Shown piece by piece: positions 37,391 through 49,208 of a stretch of DNA of 64,000 nucleotides. Location of the stretch: contig NC_065574.1 in NCBI RefSeq assembly GCF_937616625.2, positions 30,010,501-30,074,500 of the forward strand, read 5' to 3'. The notes under the pieces were generated by a model. It was not told the DNA's origin, did not search any database, and saw nothing but the letters and a program-made list of their open reading frames with translations. The position numbers were made by a program, and so were the translations under genes. This DNA comes from Mercurialis annua (Eukaryota; Streptophyta; Magnoliopsida; Malpighiales; Euphorbiaceae). Numbering within the stretch: the first letter of the stretch is position 1; each line of letters starts with the position of its first letter.

Positions 37391-40300
37391 ATAAAAATTC
37401 GTCCTCGAATTTTCATATAACTCCTTGACTTAACTTAAACCTTTAACCTTGTAAACTTCATTCATCACTCCATTTCTGTACTCCTTGTAGATTAATGTTA
37501 ACCGTCATTGATGACCTTACATATCGTCTCCGTCTTTCATAGTGTTTTTAGCTATTTTCTTATGTACTATGACTTCTTACCTTTGATTGCTTCTCTAAAT
37601 TTTGCAACACAATCGTTGTGTTTGTCCTTTGTTTGACATTCAATACTAGTTTGTCCTAGTAATGTTTGATTATTATTAACGATAATCTCTACTCTTAAGC
37701 TTGTTCAATTATATTCAAATGATGTAGACAATCCATTAGTCTGTACCTCTTAAGCTTCTCTTATGATGATATTCATCATGTTCATATGCACTTATGACTT
37801 TCCGTTCTTGATTTCTTCCCTTTATTTAGTCCATTTAATCATATCATCATTCTTTATTGAAAGATGTGGTCATTCAACCAATTCGGGCTTCACTACTTAC
37901 GTAGTTTCTTTCGTACTGCTGTTGTCACCATCTGATTGCTATTCGTCGTGGTATTTGGAATCTAATCTCATTATCCACCATTCTCACATATCTTGTTATT
38001 TCGCTTTTCATACAAAAATTCTTTTGATGTCCTTGTAAGGGTTACTTTGATCTTCTTCTTGCGTATCTACTTCTCGTACACTCCTTTACTCATTGTATAT
38101 TCATTGATCTACTTCCTTTTCTTAAGAGTGATGCACTATTCTTAAAACTTCTAGTCTTTTCATCAATCTATCTTATTCTTCATTCCTTATAACCGTGGAT
38201 AACTATCTTTGTTATCATATCCTGTACTTTTTCTTACAATCCTTGTTATCAACTTTTAAAGATTGTTCCTCTTACATTATGTCTCTTTACACCACAGTTG
38301 TCTGTGCTTCAATGCTTGATGTCCTATAGGAAAGAGGTGTTTAATCTTTTTGTGAACCTTCTTGGTTCAAGCACAGCTGTTACGTATACGATCTCTGTAC
38401 TAGGGGAGCAACGATTGTTGCCACATTGGAGTTTTATTCCCGATTTATTCAATGCACCTTGTTTACTCCTTTCCAATGAGGATCCTTGATTCTCTTAACT
38501 CTTGTCGTCGTGGGTTGATTTTAACAGTATCGTCACTGTCACTATCACTGTGTATCGTGTATACTCTTATTGATCTTCAGATTTGTTAATCCATTATCTC
38601 ATCTATCCAATTGCGCCCTCGTGTTTTCATGGAGATCTTTGTCTATCCTTAGCAAGCGTAATCATTCCTTACGACCTTTGAGGCATGCTGACCCTTACTG
38701 ATTATTACTGTATTCAAATCCTTGTTGCCATGTTTGGCACGTACAATTTCTTCATATCAATCTCCTCTTGATATCAATTTCTCCTTTTAGTGATTTCCTT
38801 GCTATACATCTCATCATAATCCATTCTTTGGAATTCCGATATTAACTTTAGTATTAACTTTTAGGTTATACTCGTCCTTAATTTCTCATTTACCTTTTCG
38901 TTTCATCTTATCTATCTTCTTTCTTCTTTCGTCGTCATCTTAACGTTGATCGTCCTGCGACCTTCAAGGATGCTTTTAGCATTCACCTTCACAATTCGCT
39001 ATTCTATTCCACTCTTCTTTTCTAATATCGTATCTTAGTTTGACTCTTAATTTCCAAACTATTTTTCTTTTCCATAGCGTGGTGTGAGGTTTATTCCTTA
39101 TTATCTATAGTCTTGTTATTTTCACTCATTACTTCACTCTTCTACCTATAACGTAGGTATATTCCTTCATGTCTCTTCCTTGACTTCTTGTTCCTAATCA
39201 ACCAATAGGATTAATAGTCGTAATGCTATAGCCCTATGGTACCTTTCTTGTGTTCTGTATTTACGCTCTTATCATGTGTCTCGATCATCTTTTGTTACAT
39301 TTCTTGCATTCTTCTTCATTGCATCCTGTACATCATGTACTTCTTCCTTTAACATTCACAACCTCGAGCATGAGTGGTGATCGTAGCCTATTTCGTCTGA
39401 ATTCCTCGACATGGTACGTTCTTGATTACTTGCGTCTTATCGTACTTTTACTGACACCTTGACTGTCAGTGAAGCCGATCCTATATTCCAGTCATCTTTA
39501 TTTCTTTTCATTGTTATGTGTCTGTGACTACATAGAGTCCAATCCAGTGGATCCTCTCGTTAATTTTCCGTGTGACTTTCTCTTTTCCTTTCCTCGATTA
39601 CTCTTATCGAGTTTCTCGCAACGTACGCAAGCAAATTTTTCTCTATATCGATTTCCGTAACTAATTTCTTTGTTCAAGTTCTTATACCTTCTCATAGGTA
39701 TCTTACTTTCATCTCTCATGTCATATTTCGACTGATTCAATATATGTAGCTCAAGTTTGTTATTGAGTCTTTTCTTCACATCCCTTTACTTACTTCGATG
39801 CACGAAGATTCATCTATGCGTCAAATACGTTCGATGCTATATATTGCATCCTAACCATTCAGGGATTACTATTAATCTTTCACATCAATCGCACCATGCA
39901 CTCTACTCCCTATTAGTCGAACTTAAACTTAAGATCTCGTGCTTCTCGCACATCATTCACACTTATACTTGTCCTAATCTTTTCATCCACTTTATAATCA
40001 TAACTTTGTGGTGGAAGTTCCAACTCCTAATTCACTTATTGCAACTCTTGTCGTTTACCTCTTTATCTTTCTTATCATGCTTCTCAAATCACTACATTCT
40101 ATGAGGACTTGATGTTAGCTATACTTAATTGATCCAATTCCATGCTCCGTACTTCATATTCTTATCACTTGTCTACTTGGCTCGTCACTTTATCGACATA
40201 TATCCATTATCGATATTCTTATGAAATCTACTTCACGTTCTCGATTTGCCGATCATAATGGTTAACACTTAGGTCATCGTCTTAGGGACATCGTGTTCCA

Positions 40301-41670
40301 GTGACAACTTGATCCAACGGTTCAATAAAGAGTTATCACGATCTTATTAAACTTGACGACTTTCTAATATTACGCAATATTCACATTATCCTTTCATAAG
40401 GGCAATCTTCTATCTCCAAGGTATAAACTGTGAGTAAATTTCTATGCTCGACTATCCTCTTTCTTACTTCTATGGTGTGGTAACATGATGCTCTAATCAC
40501 TTCGTTTAAAGATAGGAACATCCCAGTTCATCGTTCGATTAGTTACATTTTGCTACTCACATACATCTCACCATTCGCTTCTCGTATATAAACTTCATTC
40601 TTCTTATATACTTCTTCCCTTATATCGTAGTTTAATATCTTTGACGTTCTGTCAAAGAGATACTTACTTTCTAGCTTACCACTAATCTGGTACACATCAC
40701 TTTCCAATACATCTGTGATTTTTAGCTATATTCTAGTTCGTTAACTCAAGACTAAGTTCATATCCTAAAAGCATAACTTCTATGTTCTCGCAATTATACG
40801 TATTCATTCGCTTCATGGTCTTGATCACAGCTTGCTCGCGAGCACGTCACTTCCGTCACAGAGTTCTGGTCTAGGTATACTTACATAAAGACAAAACTCC
40901 TTGAAAACTCTTTCAATTAAAGCGTCTCGTTTCAAAATTTAAATCAAAGTTACATTAAATCTTAGCAAAATTGTGCACTAGGGTGATGACGTCTCTCATC
41001 CCCAAAGAGTTGCCAAAGCTCACCTTTTCGTCCGAGCATAATGCATATGATGCATGTACTATTAATGCATGTATTCATTTATTGTTCTTTTCATTAGCAA
41101 TGTATGTAGTGATGCACTTCTATCAATGTCGTGGCATTTATCAATGACTATCTCGGGTCTAGGCACAATTATGCTTTCAAAATCGTTTAAACAAAACAAC
41201 TTTAGAAAGTTATAAAGTTTGAGTTTTGTAAGCTCTCTAGACCTTTAAACTCTGTATCTGGAAAGTTCTTCAACTTTTGTAACTTTGCAATCCTTCTTCA
41301 TCCTATTGTTGACGCTTCGATCGAATTCGACAGCATATGGCGTTATTCAATGCCAACCAGATACGTGTTACTATCGAGTCATAGTAACATCGACTATATT
41401 CTAGTCATAGGGGGCATTGCATCTCCCCGAGATTCCATCTGGATATGCATGTCGCATATGCATATCCTATCGAAAACAAAATATACATATGCATCTCATA
41501 TATGCATGTCACAGAAACAAGCAAGTATTTCTCAAACTAAACTATCACACTTATCGCAAAACAAACAATGAAAACTACCTGGATCAGACAGAACTCAACT
41601 CCATAACTGCAGTAGTTCCTAGGTCACTTAACTAACAAAACACATATTTGCAGAGGTAACTGGACCAACT
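37391..41670 (-). other. Internal region of the retrotransposon, no recognisable coding sequence
   Basis: About 4.3 kb, visibly pyrimidine-rich on plus and therefore purine-rich on the transcribed minus strand, with no satellite similarity. The longest open frames are a 115-codon plus-strand frame (39757-40104) and an 83-codon minus-strand frame (39528-39779). They overlap on opposite strands and match no retroelement domain that I recognise. I looked on the minus strand for the RT FIDDIL/YVDDIL box, the integrase HHCC region and a gag zinc knuckle, and found none. Short minus-strand peptides near 41.4 kb could be a ruined gag start, but stops follow at once. Best read as the non-coding core of a large retrotransposon derivative. 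Confidence 0.7.
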
Positions 41671-41682
41671 GCTCTGATACCA
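41671..41682 (-). other. Primer-binding site (initiator-Met tRNA)
   Basis: The minus strand reads TGGTATCAGAGC, complementary to the 3' end of plant initiator-Met tRNA, four bases (ATTG) after the end of the 5' LTR. This is the usual primer of plant Ty3/gypsy elements. Together with the polypurine tract at the other end, it shows that reverse transcription runs from the minus strand. Confidence 0.9.
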
Positions 41683-42563
41683 CAATTGTCACGACCCAAA
41701 TTATTGAGCCGGGACCGGCGCTAGGGAATGGGAGTGGTTGCTCCGAAACCCGTAGCAAGCCTAAAACCGTTATAAATTTTTCGCGATTAAAACATACTAC
41801 TATATATAATACATTATCAGAAATCTTCTTTAAATAATATAATTCAATTATTAAAACATCGTATTTCTTTTCAAAAAACATTCGCAAACAAATTCTTAGA
41901 AACCAGGGTCTTACCGAGCGATATCTCATATCCAGCACCGCCCTGTTTCTGATCACAAACATAACCAATTCCTCTTAAGGCAATTGGTACACAATTCAAA
42001 CGGATAAAACGCCATCTTTATAAACAACTTATTTATAAAACTATATCAGAGTTTATTTTTCAAATACCGTTTGAAATTGAATCATACACCTTATACTGAC
42101 ACCTACTCACTACTGCAGCTCTATAAAACTCGTACTTTGTGTAAGCCAAAAGGCTGCCGACACAAAGCAGATGGTCTGTCTGATCCGACTCCGGTCACCT
42201 GAAAGGAAACATTGTGAGGGGGTCAGTATTTTGGGAAATACTGAGTGAGCTTGCAAGTTATTAACGGTATTAATATAAAATATAACATCGCATCTTAAGA
42301 AGATAATAATATAAAACGTATGAACAGGTATTTGATCCGCATGAAACTAATGTCCTAGCATGCGACACATCTCTCGAATAATCATATATCATTCCACCCA
42401 ATCGTAAATATCAATTGCGAGTCCAACTCGCTGGTGGCCCAGCCACTAGATACGGGGACTCCAGACTACACCGTAGCCGAGTGCTCACTCGTATCAAAAT
42501 CATATACCCAATCGTAATTTCATAATCATCATCAGCTCCCAGCTGTATCACATCATTTCTCAA

Positions 42564-42654
42564 ATGCAAACACACTAGACTGACTCGATACTGGTGATCA
42601 CACAGCCTATTGACACCCAATAGGTAGCTAGTTTCTTCGGATCGCATACTAGTT
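42564..42654 (-). other. 91-bp conserved LTR block, 5' LTR copy
   Basis: Identical to 35592-35682 and 90 of 91 bases identical to 48429-48519 in the solo LTR. It lies about 95 bp downstream of the TATA-like run on the transcribed strand. Confidence 0.75.
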
Positions 42655-42748
42655 CTCGTATATAGAAATTAAGAAAGCATATAACATTTCAATCAATTAT
42701 ATAACATGCGATGCGTATAAACAGTATATGTATATCTATACAAAATAA

Positions 42749-42761
42749 CTTTATATATATA
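42749..42761 (-). promoter_or_regulatory. Possible TATA box of the 5' LTR
   Basis: The minus strand reads TATATATATAAAG, the same as in the other LTR. If real, this copy is the promoter of the element's genomic RNA, with transcription heading towards the primer-binding site. Confidence 0.35.
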
Positions 42762-43177
42762 ATACACGAAAGTAAAATGCAACTCACAGTGACCGCTATC
42801 CAAATATGCAATATTATAATCCCGCAAGCGTAAGCTCCATGCGTTGCCTAATCACGTGCCCACTCCAGCTAAATGGCTTGGTAGCTTGTCGGTACGTCAG
42901 CTACTTAATCGAGCCACCTATACGTTTAATCCATAAACGTGGGCTTAGTATTCAAACTCCTAAGTTATAAACTTAGGTTAACACAATCGTATTTCAAATA
43001 CGACTCTTAACTTTTATAATCTCTTAATCACACTTTTATTTTAAACGTCCTAGTTTACGTTTTGATATTCAATCGAATCACGATTGATTACACCACTTAA
43101 AATTGTTTGAAATCGAGTTTCCGCGTCGCGTCAGGGCCCAAAAAGCCAAAAATCAGGAATCCTCACTCGGCGAAGGA

Positions 43178-43396
43178 CTGCACGTTCGTGTAGCAGGGTA
43201 CTGCACGTTCGTGCAGTACGCTGCACGATCGTGCAGTACGCTGCACGATCGTGTGCTGCACGTTCGTGCAGTACGCTGCACGTTCGTGCAGTACGCTGCA
43301 CGATCGTGTGCTGCACGTTCGTGCAGTGTGCTCCACGAACGTGTGCTACACGTTCGTGCAGTATGCTACACGAACGTGTACCGCACGTTCGTGCAG
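43178..43396. repeat. Palindromic GC-rich tandem array in the 5' LTR (expanded)
   Basis: Same units as 36206-36373 but about 51 bp longer, with more copies of the perfect palindrome CTGCACGATCGTGCAG. The two LTRs should have been identical at insertion, so this array has gained or lost units since then, or during reverse transcription. Confidence 0.85.
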
Positions 43397-43418
43397 CAAA
43401 CGGCTGCCGATGTGCAGC

Positions 43419-43438
43419 CCCGGGGTTCATTCCCCGGG
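43419..43438. other. Short inverted repeat (CCCGGGG hairpin) in the 5' LTR
   Basis: Arms CCCGGGG/CCCCGGG with a TTCATT loop, identical to 36396-36415. It sits beside the palindromic array. Confidence 0.6.
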
Positions 43439-44400
43439 CCATTTCCGACGTGCTTAAACGTCCAAAGTCGATTCTAACATGATTTCCATTAATAACCACT
43501 TCAAATTTCATCAGAAACGCCAATAGAAACGCGATTACGATTCGTTTAATTCGTTAAAACGAAATAACCCTTATTTATCAATTCTCATAATAAAAACGTC
43601 AAGCTTACCTCGATTTGAAGCTTAGCGATGATAGAGAATCGAATTCTGAACGAATCAATATAAAGAACTCGCGATTTGAGCGAGAAACGGCGAAACGGCG
43701 GCGAAACGTATCAATCGTCGAAAGCTTCTGTAACTTTCTCGCTTCCTCTGATCATCATCTCACCTTTCCTTATTCTTAAGGAAAGTTACTTATATATCAT
43801 GGTTAATTAACAGCTTTGATCCTTCGTTTCTTTAACTTAAACCATTTCTCTTTTAAACTTTCTAATTTAACTAAATGGTTTAATTATCCTTTTAATTCGA
43901 TTACTTACGTATTATTTATATCCAATAAATAATACTAACCCAATATTTTATTTTTCCGTCATTAATCTTCAAATTGCTATTCTCTAAGCTTAATTGGCTA
44001 ATTTACACTTCACCCCTTAAACTTCTCAAAAGTTGCAATTTAGCCCAAAATGCATCCGCGTCTAAATTTTAGAAGGTCTCCGATTGACCCGAAACTTTTA
44101 CCACATATACTATAAAACATTTCGCGGACCTTGGCGAAATAATTTTCACTTCGGAATTTATATGGCTAAATTACCACTTTAGTCCCTGTACTTTATTTTG
44201 GAACTTTCTTGACATTTTTCCTTTTAATTCCAATTCTAACATTAGACTTGAACTATATTATTAAATTCCTCACATATAATTCTTTCCAAAACCGACCTAC
44301 TAAAACTTATTCATCGGAAAACTTTCCGATTTTGCCACTCTGGCAAATCTAGACTGGACACGTGGTCCAATTAGATAATTTAATATTTTGGGGTATTACA

Positions 44401-45100
44401 AAACGTTTGGCTTAAATCGCAAAAATGGGTAAACGTTTTTTATCTGTTTTGTAACGTTTAGAAACGTTTGGCTTAAATCGCTAAAAAGGTGAAACGTTTG
44501 TTTTTGTTTCGTAACGTGTGTAAACGTTTGGCTTAAATCGCTAAAACGGTGATACGTTTGAATTTGTTTCGTAAAGTTTATAAACGTTTGGTTTTGTTTC
44601 GTAATGTTCGTAAACGTGTGGCTTCAATCGCTCAAAGGGTGAAACATTTTGATTTGTTTCTTAACGTTTGTGAACGTTTGGCTTATATTGCTAAAAAGGT
44701 GAAATGCTTGGATTTGTTTCGTAAGGTTTGTAAACATTTGGCTTTAATCGCTAAAATGGGGAAACATTTGGATTTGTTTCGTAAAGTTTGTAAACGTTTG
44801 GATTAAATAGCTAAAAATGTGAAACGTTTGGTTTTTTTCCGTAAGATTTGTAAACGTTTTGGCTTAAATCGCGAAAAAAGGGAAACGTTTGGATTTTTTT
44901 GCAACGTTTACAAATGTTTGGCTTAAATCGCTAAAAAGGTGAAAGGTTAAAATTGCTAAAAAGGTGAAACGCTTGGTTTTGTTTCGTAACGTTTGTACAC
45001 GTTTGGCTTAAATAGTTAAAGTGGGTTAACGCTTGGAATTGTTTCGTAACGTTTGTACACATTTGGCTTAAATCGCTAAAAAGGCGAAACGTTTGGATTT
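44401..45100. repeat. Continuation of the edge HOR copy after the retrotransposon
   Basis: Starts with the target duplication AAACG and resumes the HOR at the position left at 34711: GGCTTAAATCGCAAAAATGG, then TTTTTTATCTG, then landmark X at 44549. After removing the element and one target copy, the Z-to-X distance is 842 bp. The core value is about 924 bp, and the gap is explained by the loss of about 82 bp near 34,570. A further 200 bp or so is missing near 44,740. Resemblance to the HOR fades by about 45.1 kb. Confidence 0.8.
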
Positions 45101-47530
45101 GTTTCGTAATGTTTCTAAACGTTTGGCTTAACTCGCTAAAAAGGTGAAATATTTGGATTTGTTTCGTAACTTTTGTAAACGTTTGGCTTAAATCGCTAAA
45201 AAGGTGAAACGTTTGGATTTGTTTCGTAACCTTTGTAAACGTTTGGCTTAAATCGCTAAAATTGTGAAACGCTTGGATTTGTATCGTAATGTTTACAAAC
45301 ATTTGGCTTAAATCGCATAAATGGGGAAACGTTTGGTTTTGTTTCGTATTGTTTATAAACGTTTGGTTTAAATTGCTAAAAAGTTGAAACGTTTGGTTTT
45401 GCTTCGTAACGTTTGTAAACATTGGCTTAAATTGCTAAACAGGTGAAACGTTTTGATTTGTTTCCTAACGTTTTATACATTTGGCTTAAATTCCTTAAAT
45501 CGGTAAACGTTTGGATTTGTTTTGTAACGTTTATAAACGCTTGGCTTAAATAGCTCAAAAGGCGAAACGTTTGTTTTTATTTCGTAACATTTGTAAATGT
45601 TTGGCTTAAATCGCTAAAACAGGGAAACATTTGGATTTATTTCGTAACGTTTATAAACATTTGTTTTTGTTTCGTAATATTTGTAACCGTTTGGCTTCAA
45701 TGCTAAAAAGGTGAAACATTTTGATTTGTTTTGTAACGGTTGTAAACGTTTGGCTTAAATTGCTTAAAGGTGAAACGCTTGGATTTGTTTCGTAACATTT
45801 GTAAATGTTTGGCTTAAATCGCTAAAAAAGTGAAACATTTGGATTTTTTGGTTTTATTTCGTAACATTTGTAAACGTTTGACTTCAATCGCTAAAAAGGT
45901 TAAACATTTGGATTTGTTTCGTAACGTTTGTAAACGTTTGGCTTAAATCGCTAAAAATGTGAAACGTTTGGATTTGTTTGGTAACGGTTGTAAACGTTTG
46001 GCTTAAATTGCTAAAAAGGAGAAACGATTGGATTTGTTTCGTAACGTTTGTAAACGTTTGGCTTAAATTGCCAAAAAGGTGAAATGTTTGGTTTTGTTTC
46101 ATAACGCTTGTAAATGTTTGACTTCAATCGATAAAAAAATGAAACGTTTGGATATTTTTCGTAACGTTTGTAAACGTTTGGCTTTAATTCCTAAAAAGGT
46201 GAAATAATTTGATTTGTTTTGTAACGTTTGTAAATGTTTTTCTTAAATCGCAAAAAAAGAGAAACGTTTGGATTTGTTTCATAAAGTTTCAAACGTTAGG
46301 TTTTGTTTCGTAACATTTGGCTTAAATAACTAAAGCGGTGAAACGTTTGGTTTTGTTTCTTAACGTTTGTAAACGTTTGGCTTAAATTGCAATAAAGGTA
46401 AAACGCTTGGATTTAATTCATAAAGTTTCAAAACGTTTGGATTTGTTTCGTGACGTTTGTAAACGTTTGGCTTAAATTGCTAAAATGGTGAAACGTTTGG
46501 ATTTGCTTTGTAACGTTTTAAACGTTTGGATTTGTTTGAAACGTTTGGATTTGTTTCGTAACGTTTGTAAACGTTTGGCTTCAATTGCTAAAAAGGTGAA
46601 ACACTTGGATTTGTTTTGTAACATTTGTCCTAAATTGCTAAAAAGGAGAAATATTTGGATTTGTTTTGTAATGTTTTAAACGTTTTGTTTTATTTCGTAA
46701 CATTTGTAAACATTTGACTTCAATCGCTAAAAAGTTTAAACATTTGGATTTGTTTCGTAACGTTTTAAACGTTTGGCTTAAATTGCTAAAAAGGGGGAAC
46801 GTTTGGATTTGTTTCCTAAGGTTTGTAAACGTTTGGCTAAAATTGCTAAAAAGGTAAAACGCTTGGATTTGTTTTGTAAGGTTTTAAGCGTTTGGTTTTG
46901 TTTCGTAATGTTTGTAAACGTTTAGCTTAAATCGCTAAAAAGGTGAAACGTTTGGATTTATTTCGCAACGTTTGTAAACGTTTGGCTTAAATAGCTAAAA
47001 AGGTGAAACGTTTGGTTTTGTTTCGTAACGTCTGTAATTGTTTCGCTTATATTGCTAAAAAGGTGAAACACATGGATTTGTTTCGTAACATTTGGCTTAA
47101 ATTGCTAAAAAGGTGAAACATTTGGATTTGTTTCATAACCTTTGTAAACGTATGGCTTAAATCACTAAAAAAGTGACACTTTTTGATTTTTTTTGTATCA
47201 TTTGTAAACATTTGGCTTAAATAGCTAAAAAGGTGAAACATTAGGTTTTGTTTTGTAACGTTTGTAAACGTTTGGCTTAAATTGCAATAAATGTAAAACG
47301 CTTGGATTTGTTTCATAACGTTTGAAAACGTTTGGCTTTGTTTCGTAACGTTTGTAAACGTTTGGCTTAAATCGCTAAAATGGTGAAACATTTTGATTTG
47401 CTTCGTAACAATTTAAACGTTTGGATTTGTTTCGTAACGTTTGGCTTAAATTGCTAAAAAGGTGAAACGTTAGGATTTGTTTAGTAATGTTTACAAACTT
47501 TTGGCTAAAATCGCTAAAAAGGTGAAATTT
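45101..47530. repeat. 60-bp satellite array, diverged monomers
   Basis: Tandem monomers with clear divergence and many partial units, for example consecutive truncated monomers near 46,500-46,560 and 47,330-47,440. No higher-order order was recognised. It ends at the solo LTR; AATTT at 47526-47530 is the left target-site copy. Confidence 0.9.
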
Positions 47531-48428
47531 TGTCACGACCCAACATATTGAACCGCAACCGGCGCTAGGGAACGGGAGTGGTAGCTCCGGAACCCGTAGC
47601 AAGCCTCAAACCACTATTAATTTTTCGCCAATAATAACAAATAACATGAACCAACGGAAGCAATTATACATACATAACATATAATTACATATTCACACTA
47701 ATTGTTTAAAACCTCGCGGGCTCTAGTTACCGTACCCTGTACAAACTGGCCTCGCGGTACTATATATAAAAGTTAGTGTAACAAAACGTACCACCAGCAT
47801 CTGGGGCCGTGGATAAAACATATTGCATATAGCCTATCAAAACATATAATCAGGACAACAAGTAGTATGTACATCCTAAATGTACTGCTGTCTAGGCTAC
47901 GACTCTGTCAATGCGGGACCAATACTGCAGCACTCACAGAAGTCAGGAGACTATACATACACAGCTGACTTCTGGACTGCAAAACTGGCTTTTAGCTAAG
48001 TCCACACACTAAGCACTTGAAAGACATCAAAGATGAGGGGTCAATATTGGGAAAATACTGAGTGAGTTTTCATTTACTAACGGTATTATTATAAAAACAT
48101 AGCATCGCATTTCAAGGAAACGATAATACAAAATAATACATGTAAACAGGTATTTGATCCGTATGAAACTAATACCCTAGTATGCGACATAACTTTCGAA
48201 TAATCAAATCATACTAATCCAGATAGTCCGACCCGGGAGTGTTCACGCTCTGCCTCGTCGATCGCGACCTATCTCTTAATCCCAAAGTGTGACTCCAACT
48301 CACTATATATGGGGACTGCAGACTACACTGTAGCCGAGTGCTCACTCGTATCGAATTCATTGTCCAACTTAGAAATTCATGTTCATATCGTATCATTTCA
48401 TATCATATCGTATTAAATTATCTCTCAT

Positions 48429-48519
48429 ATGCAAACACACTAGACTGACTCGATACTGGTGATCACACAGCCTATTGACACCCAATAGATAGCTAGTTTC
48501 TTCGGATCGCATACTAGTT
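48429..48519 (-). other. 91-bp conserved LTR block, solo LTR copy
   Basis: Differs from the complete element's LTRs at one base (CAATAGATAG against CAATAGGTAG), although surrounding LTR sequence has diverged much more. Confidence 0.75.
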
Positions 48520-49089
48520 TCTCATATATAATAACTTAATAAAACATATAACATTTCAATCAATCATATGTAATGCGATGCCTGTAAACAATACACGTAT
48601 ATATAAAATATAATATTAAATAACTTTAATATATAATACACGAAAGTAAAGTGCAACTCACAGAAACCGCAATCAAATCAATGACGTGGTCGATGAAATG
48701 ATATGCCCTCGCTATCCCATGTCTAATGACCTCTCTGCTCGCTAACACGTCTGATACATAATAATTAACGTTTAATAGTTAGATATTAATCTCGTGTTTT
48801 TATACGTATAATACTTTAAATTCTAAGGTTATGTTTCATTCATAATGTTATTCGTGAACTTGATATTTCTTTATTGTATTCACGATATACCGAAACTCTG
48901 TTTCTCATATTCGAGAAACGTATAACATCCTTAGCGTTTTCCATTATCATTGCTCGCGTAAAATATCGAGCTAAAACCTTACTTTTTAAATTATCGGGGT
49001 CCTTAATCGTTTTTAGGGTCTAATATTCGAAAATATTGAAATCTCGCTCAATTAGGGCTAAAAGCCCATTTTGGTCCCTATGGACCCGC

Positions 49090-49187
49090 TGTGCGGGCGT
49101 GCAAAGGCATTGTGCGTCCGCATAGTGCAGTGTGCGTCCGCACACCTCTGTGTGCGATCGCACACCGTGTGCAGCCGCACACACAGC
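49090..49187. repeat. GC-rich palindromic array in the solo LTR
   Basis: Units such as GTGCGTCCGCAC and the palindrome GTGCGATCGCAC, at the position of the CACGATCGTG array in the complete element. The two arrays share design (CpG-rich, palindromic, about 20-bp spacing) but not sequence. Overlapping open frames on both strands are by-products of the repeat. Confidence 0.75.
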
Positions 49188-49208
49188 CCCGGAAACGTTG
49201 TTTCCGGG
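49188..49208. other. Hairpin in the solo LTR
   Basis: Nine-base arms CCCGGAAAC and GTTTCCGGG with a GTT loop. It corresponds by position to the CCCGGGG hairpin of the complete element; arm sequence differs but pairing is kept. Confidence 0.6.

Larger units (their letters stand above)
34712..44400 (-). mobile_element. Non-autonomous Ty3/gypsy-type LTR retrotransposon (LARD-like), complete
   Basis: A 9,689-bp element inserted in the satellite with a perfect 5-bp target duplication, AAACG (34707-34711 and 44401-44405). It has two long LTRs (2,666 and 2,714 bp), a 4,309-bp internal region, a primer-binding site matching initiator-Met tRNA, and a polypurine tract. Both priming sites place the transcribed strand on minus. 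LTR ends and tract resemble Tekay/Del chromoviruses. The internal region shows no recognisable gag, protease, RT, RNase H, integrase or chromodomain, although the LTRs are nearly identical. Loss of coding capacity therefore predates this insertion, and movement would need proteins from an autonomous relative. An unrecognised degenerate coding region cannot be excluded without a profile search. Confidence 0.88.
41687..44400 (-). repeat. 5' LTR of the retrotransposon (2,714 bp)
   Basis: Pair of 34712-37377, with the same ends and layout. The 48-bp length difference is mainly the palindromic array, longer here. Other differences are single bases, mostly transitions, for example GCTCCGAAACC here against GCTCTGAAACC. 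In element orientation this LTR would drive transcription. It is followed by the right target-site copy AAACG (44401-44405) and then satellite. Confidence 0.93.

Noticed and set aside
39528..40104. 83-codon minus and 115-codon plus frames in the element interior as gag-pol remnants
   Set aside because: They overlap on opposite strands and show no zinc knuckle, protease, RT or integrase motif that I can recognise.
43103..43523. Cys/Arg-rich frames on both strands in the LTRs, up to 130 codons
   Set aside because: Open in several frames and both strands at once because the palindromic array lacks stops. They change length with repeat number.
45884..46102. Minus-strand open frames of 60-160 codons in the satellite as protein genes
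   Set aside because: They are the same 20-residue translation of the 60-bp monomer, occur wherever monomers stay in register, and have no distinct start context, promoter or domain.
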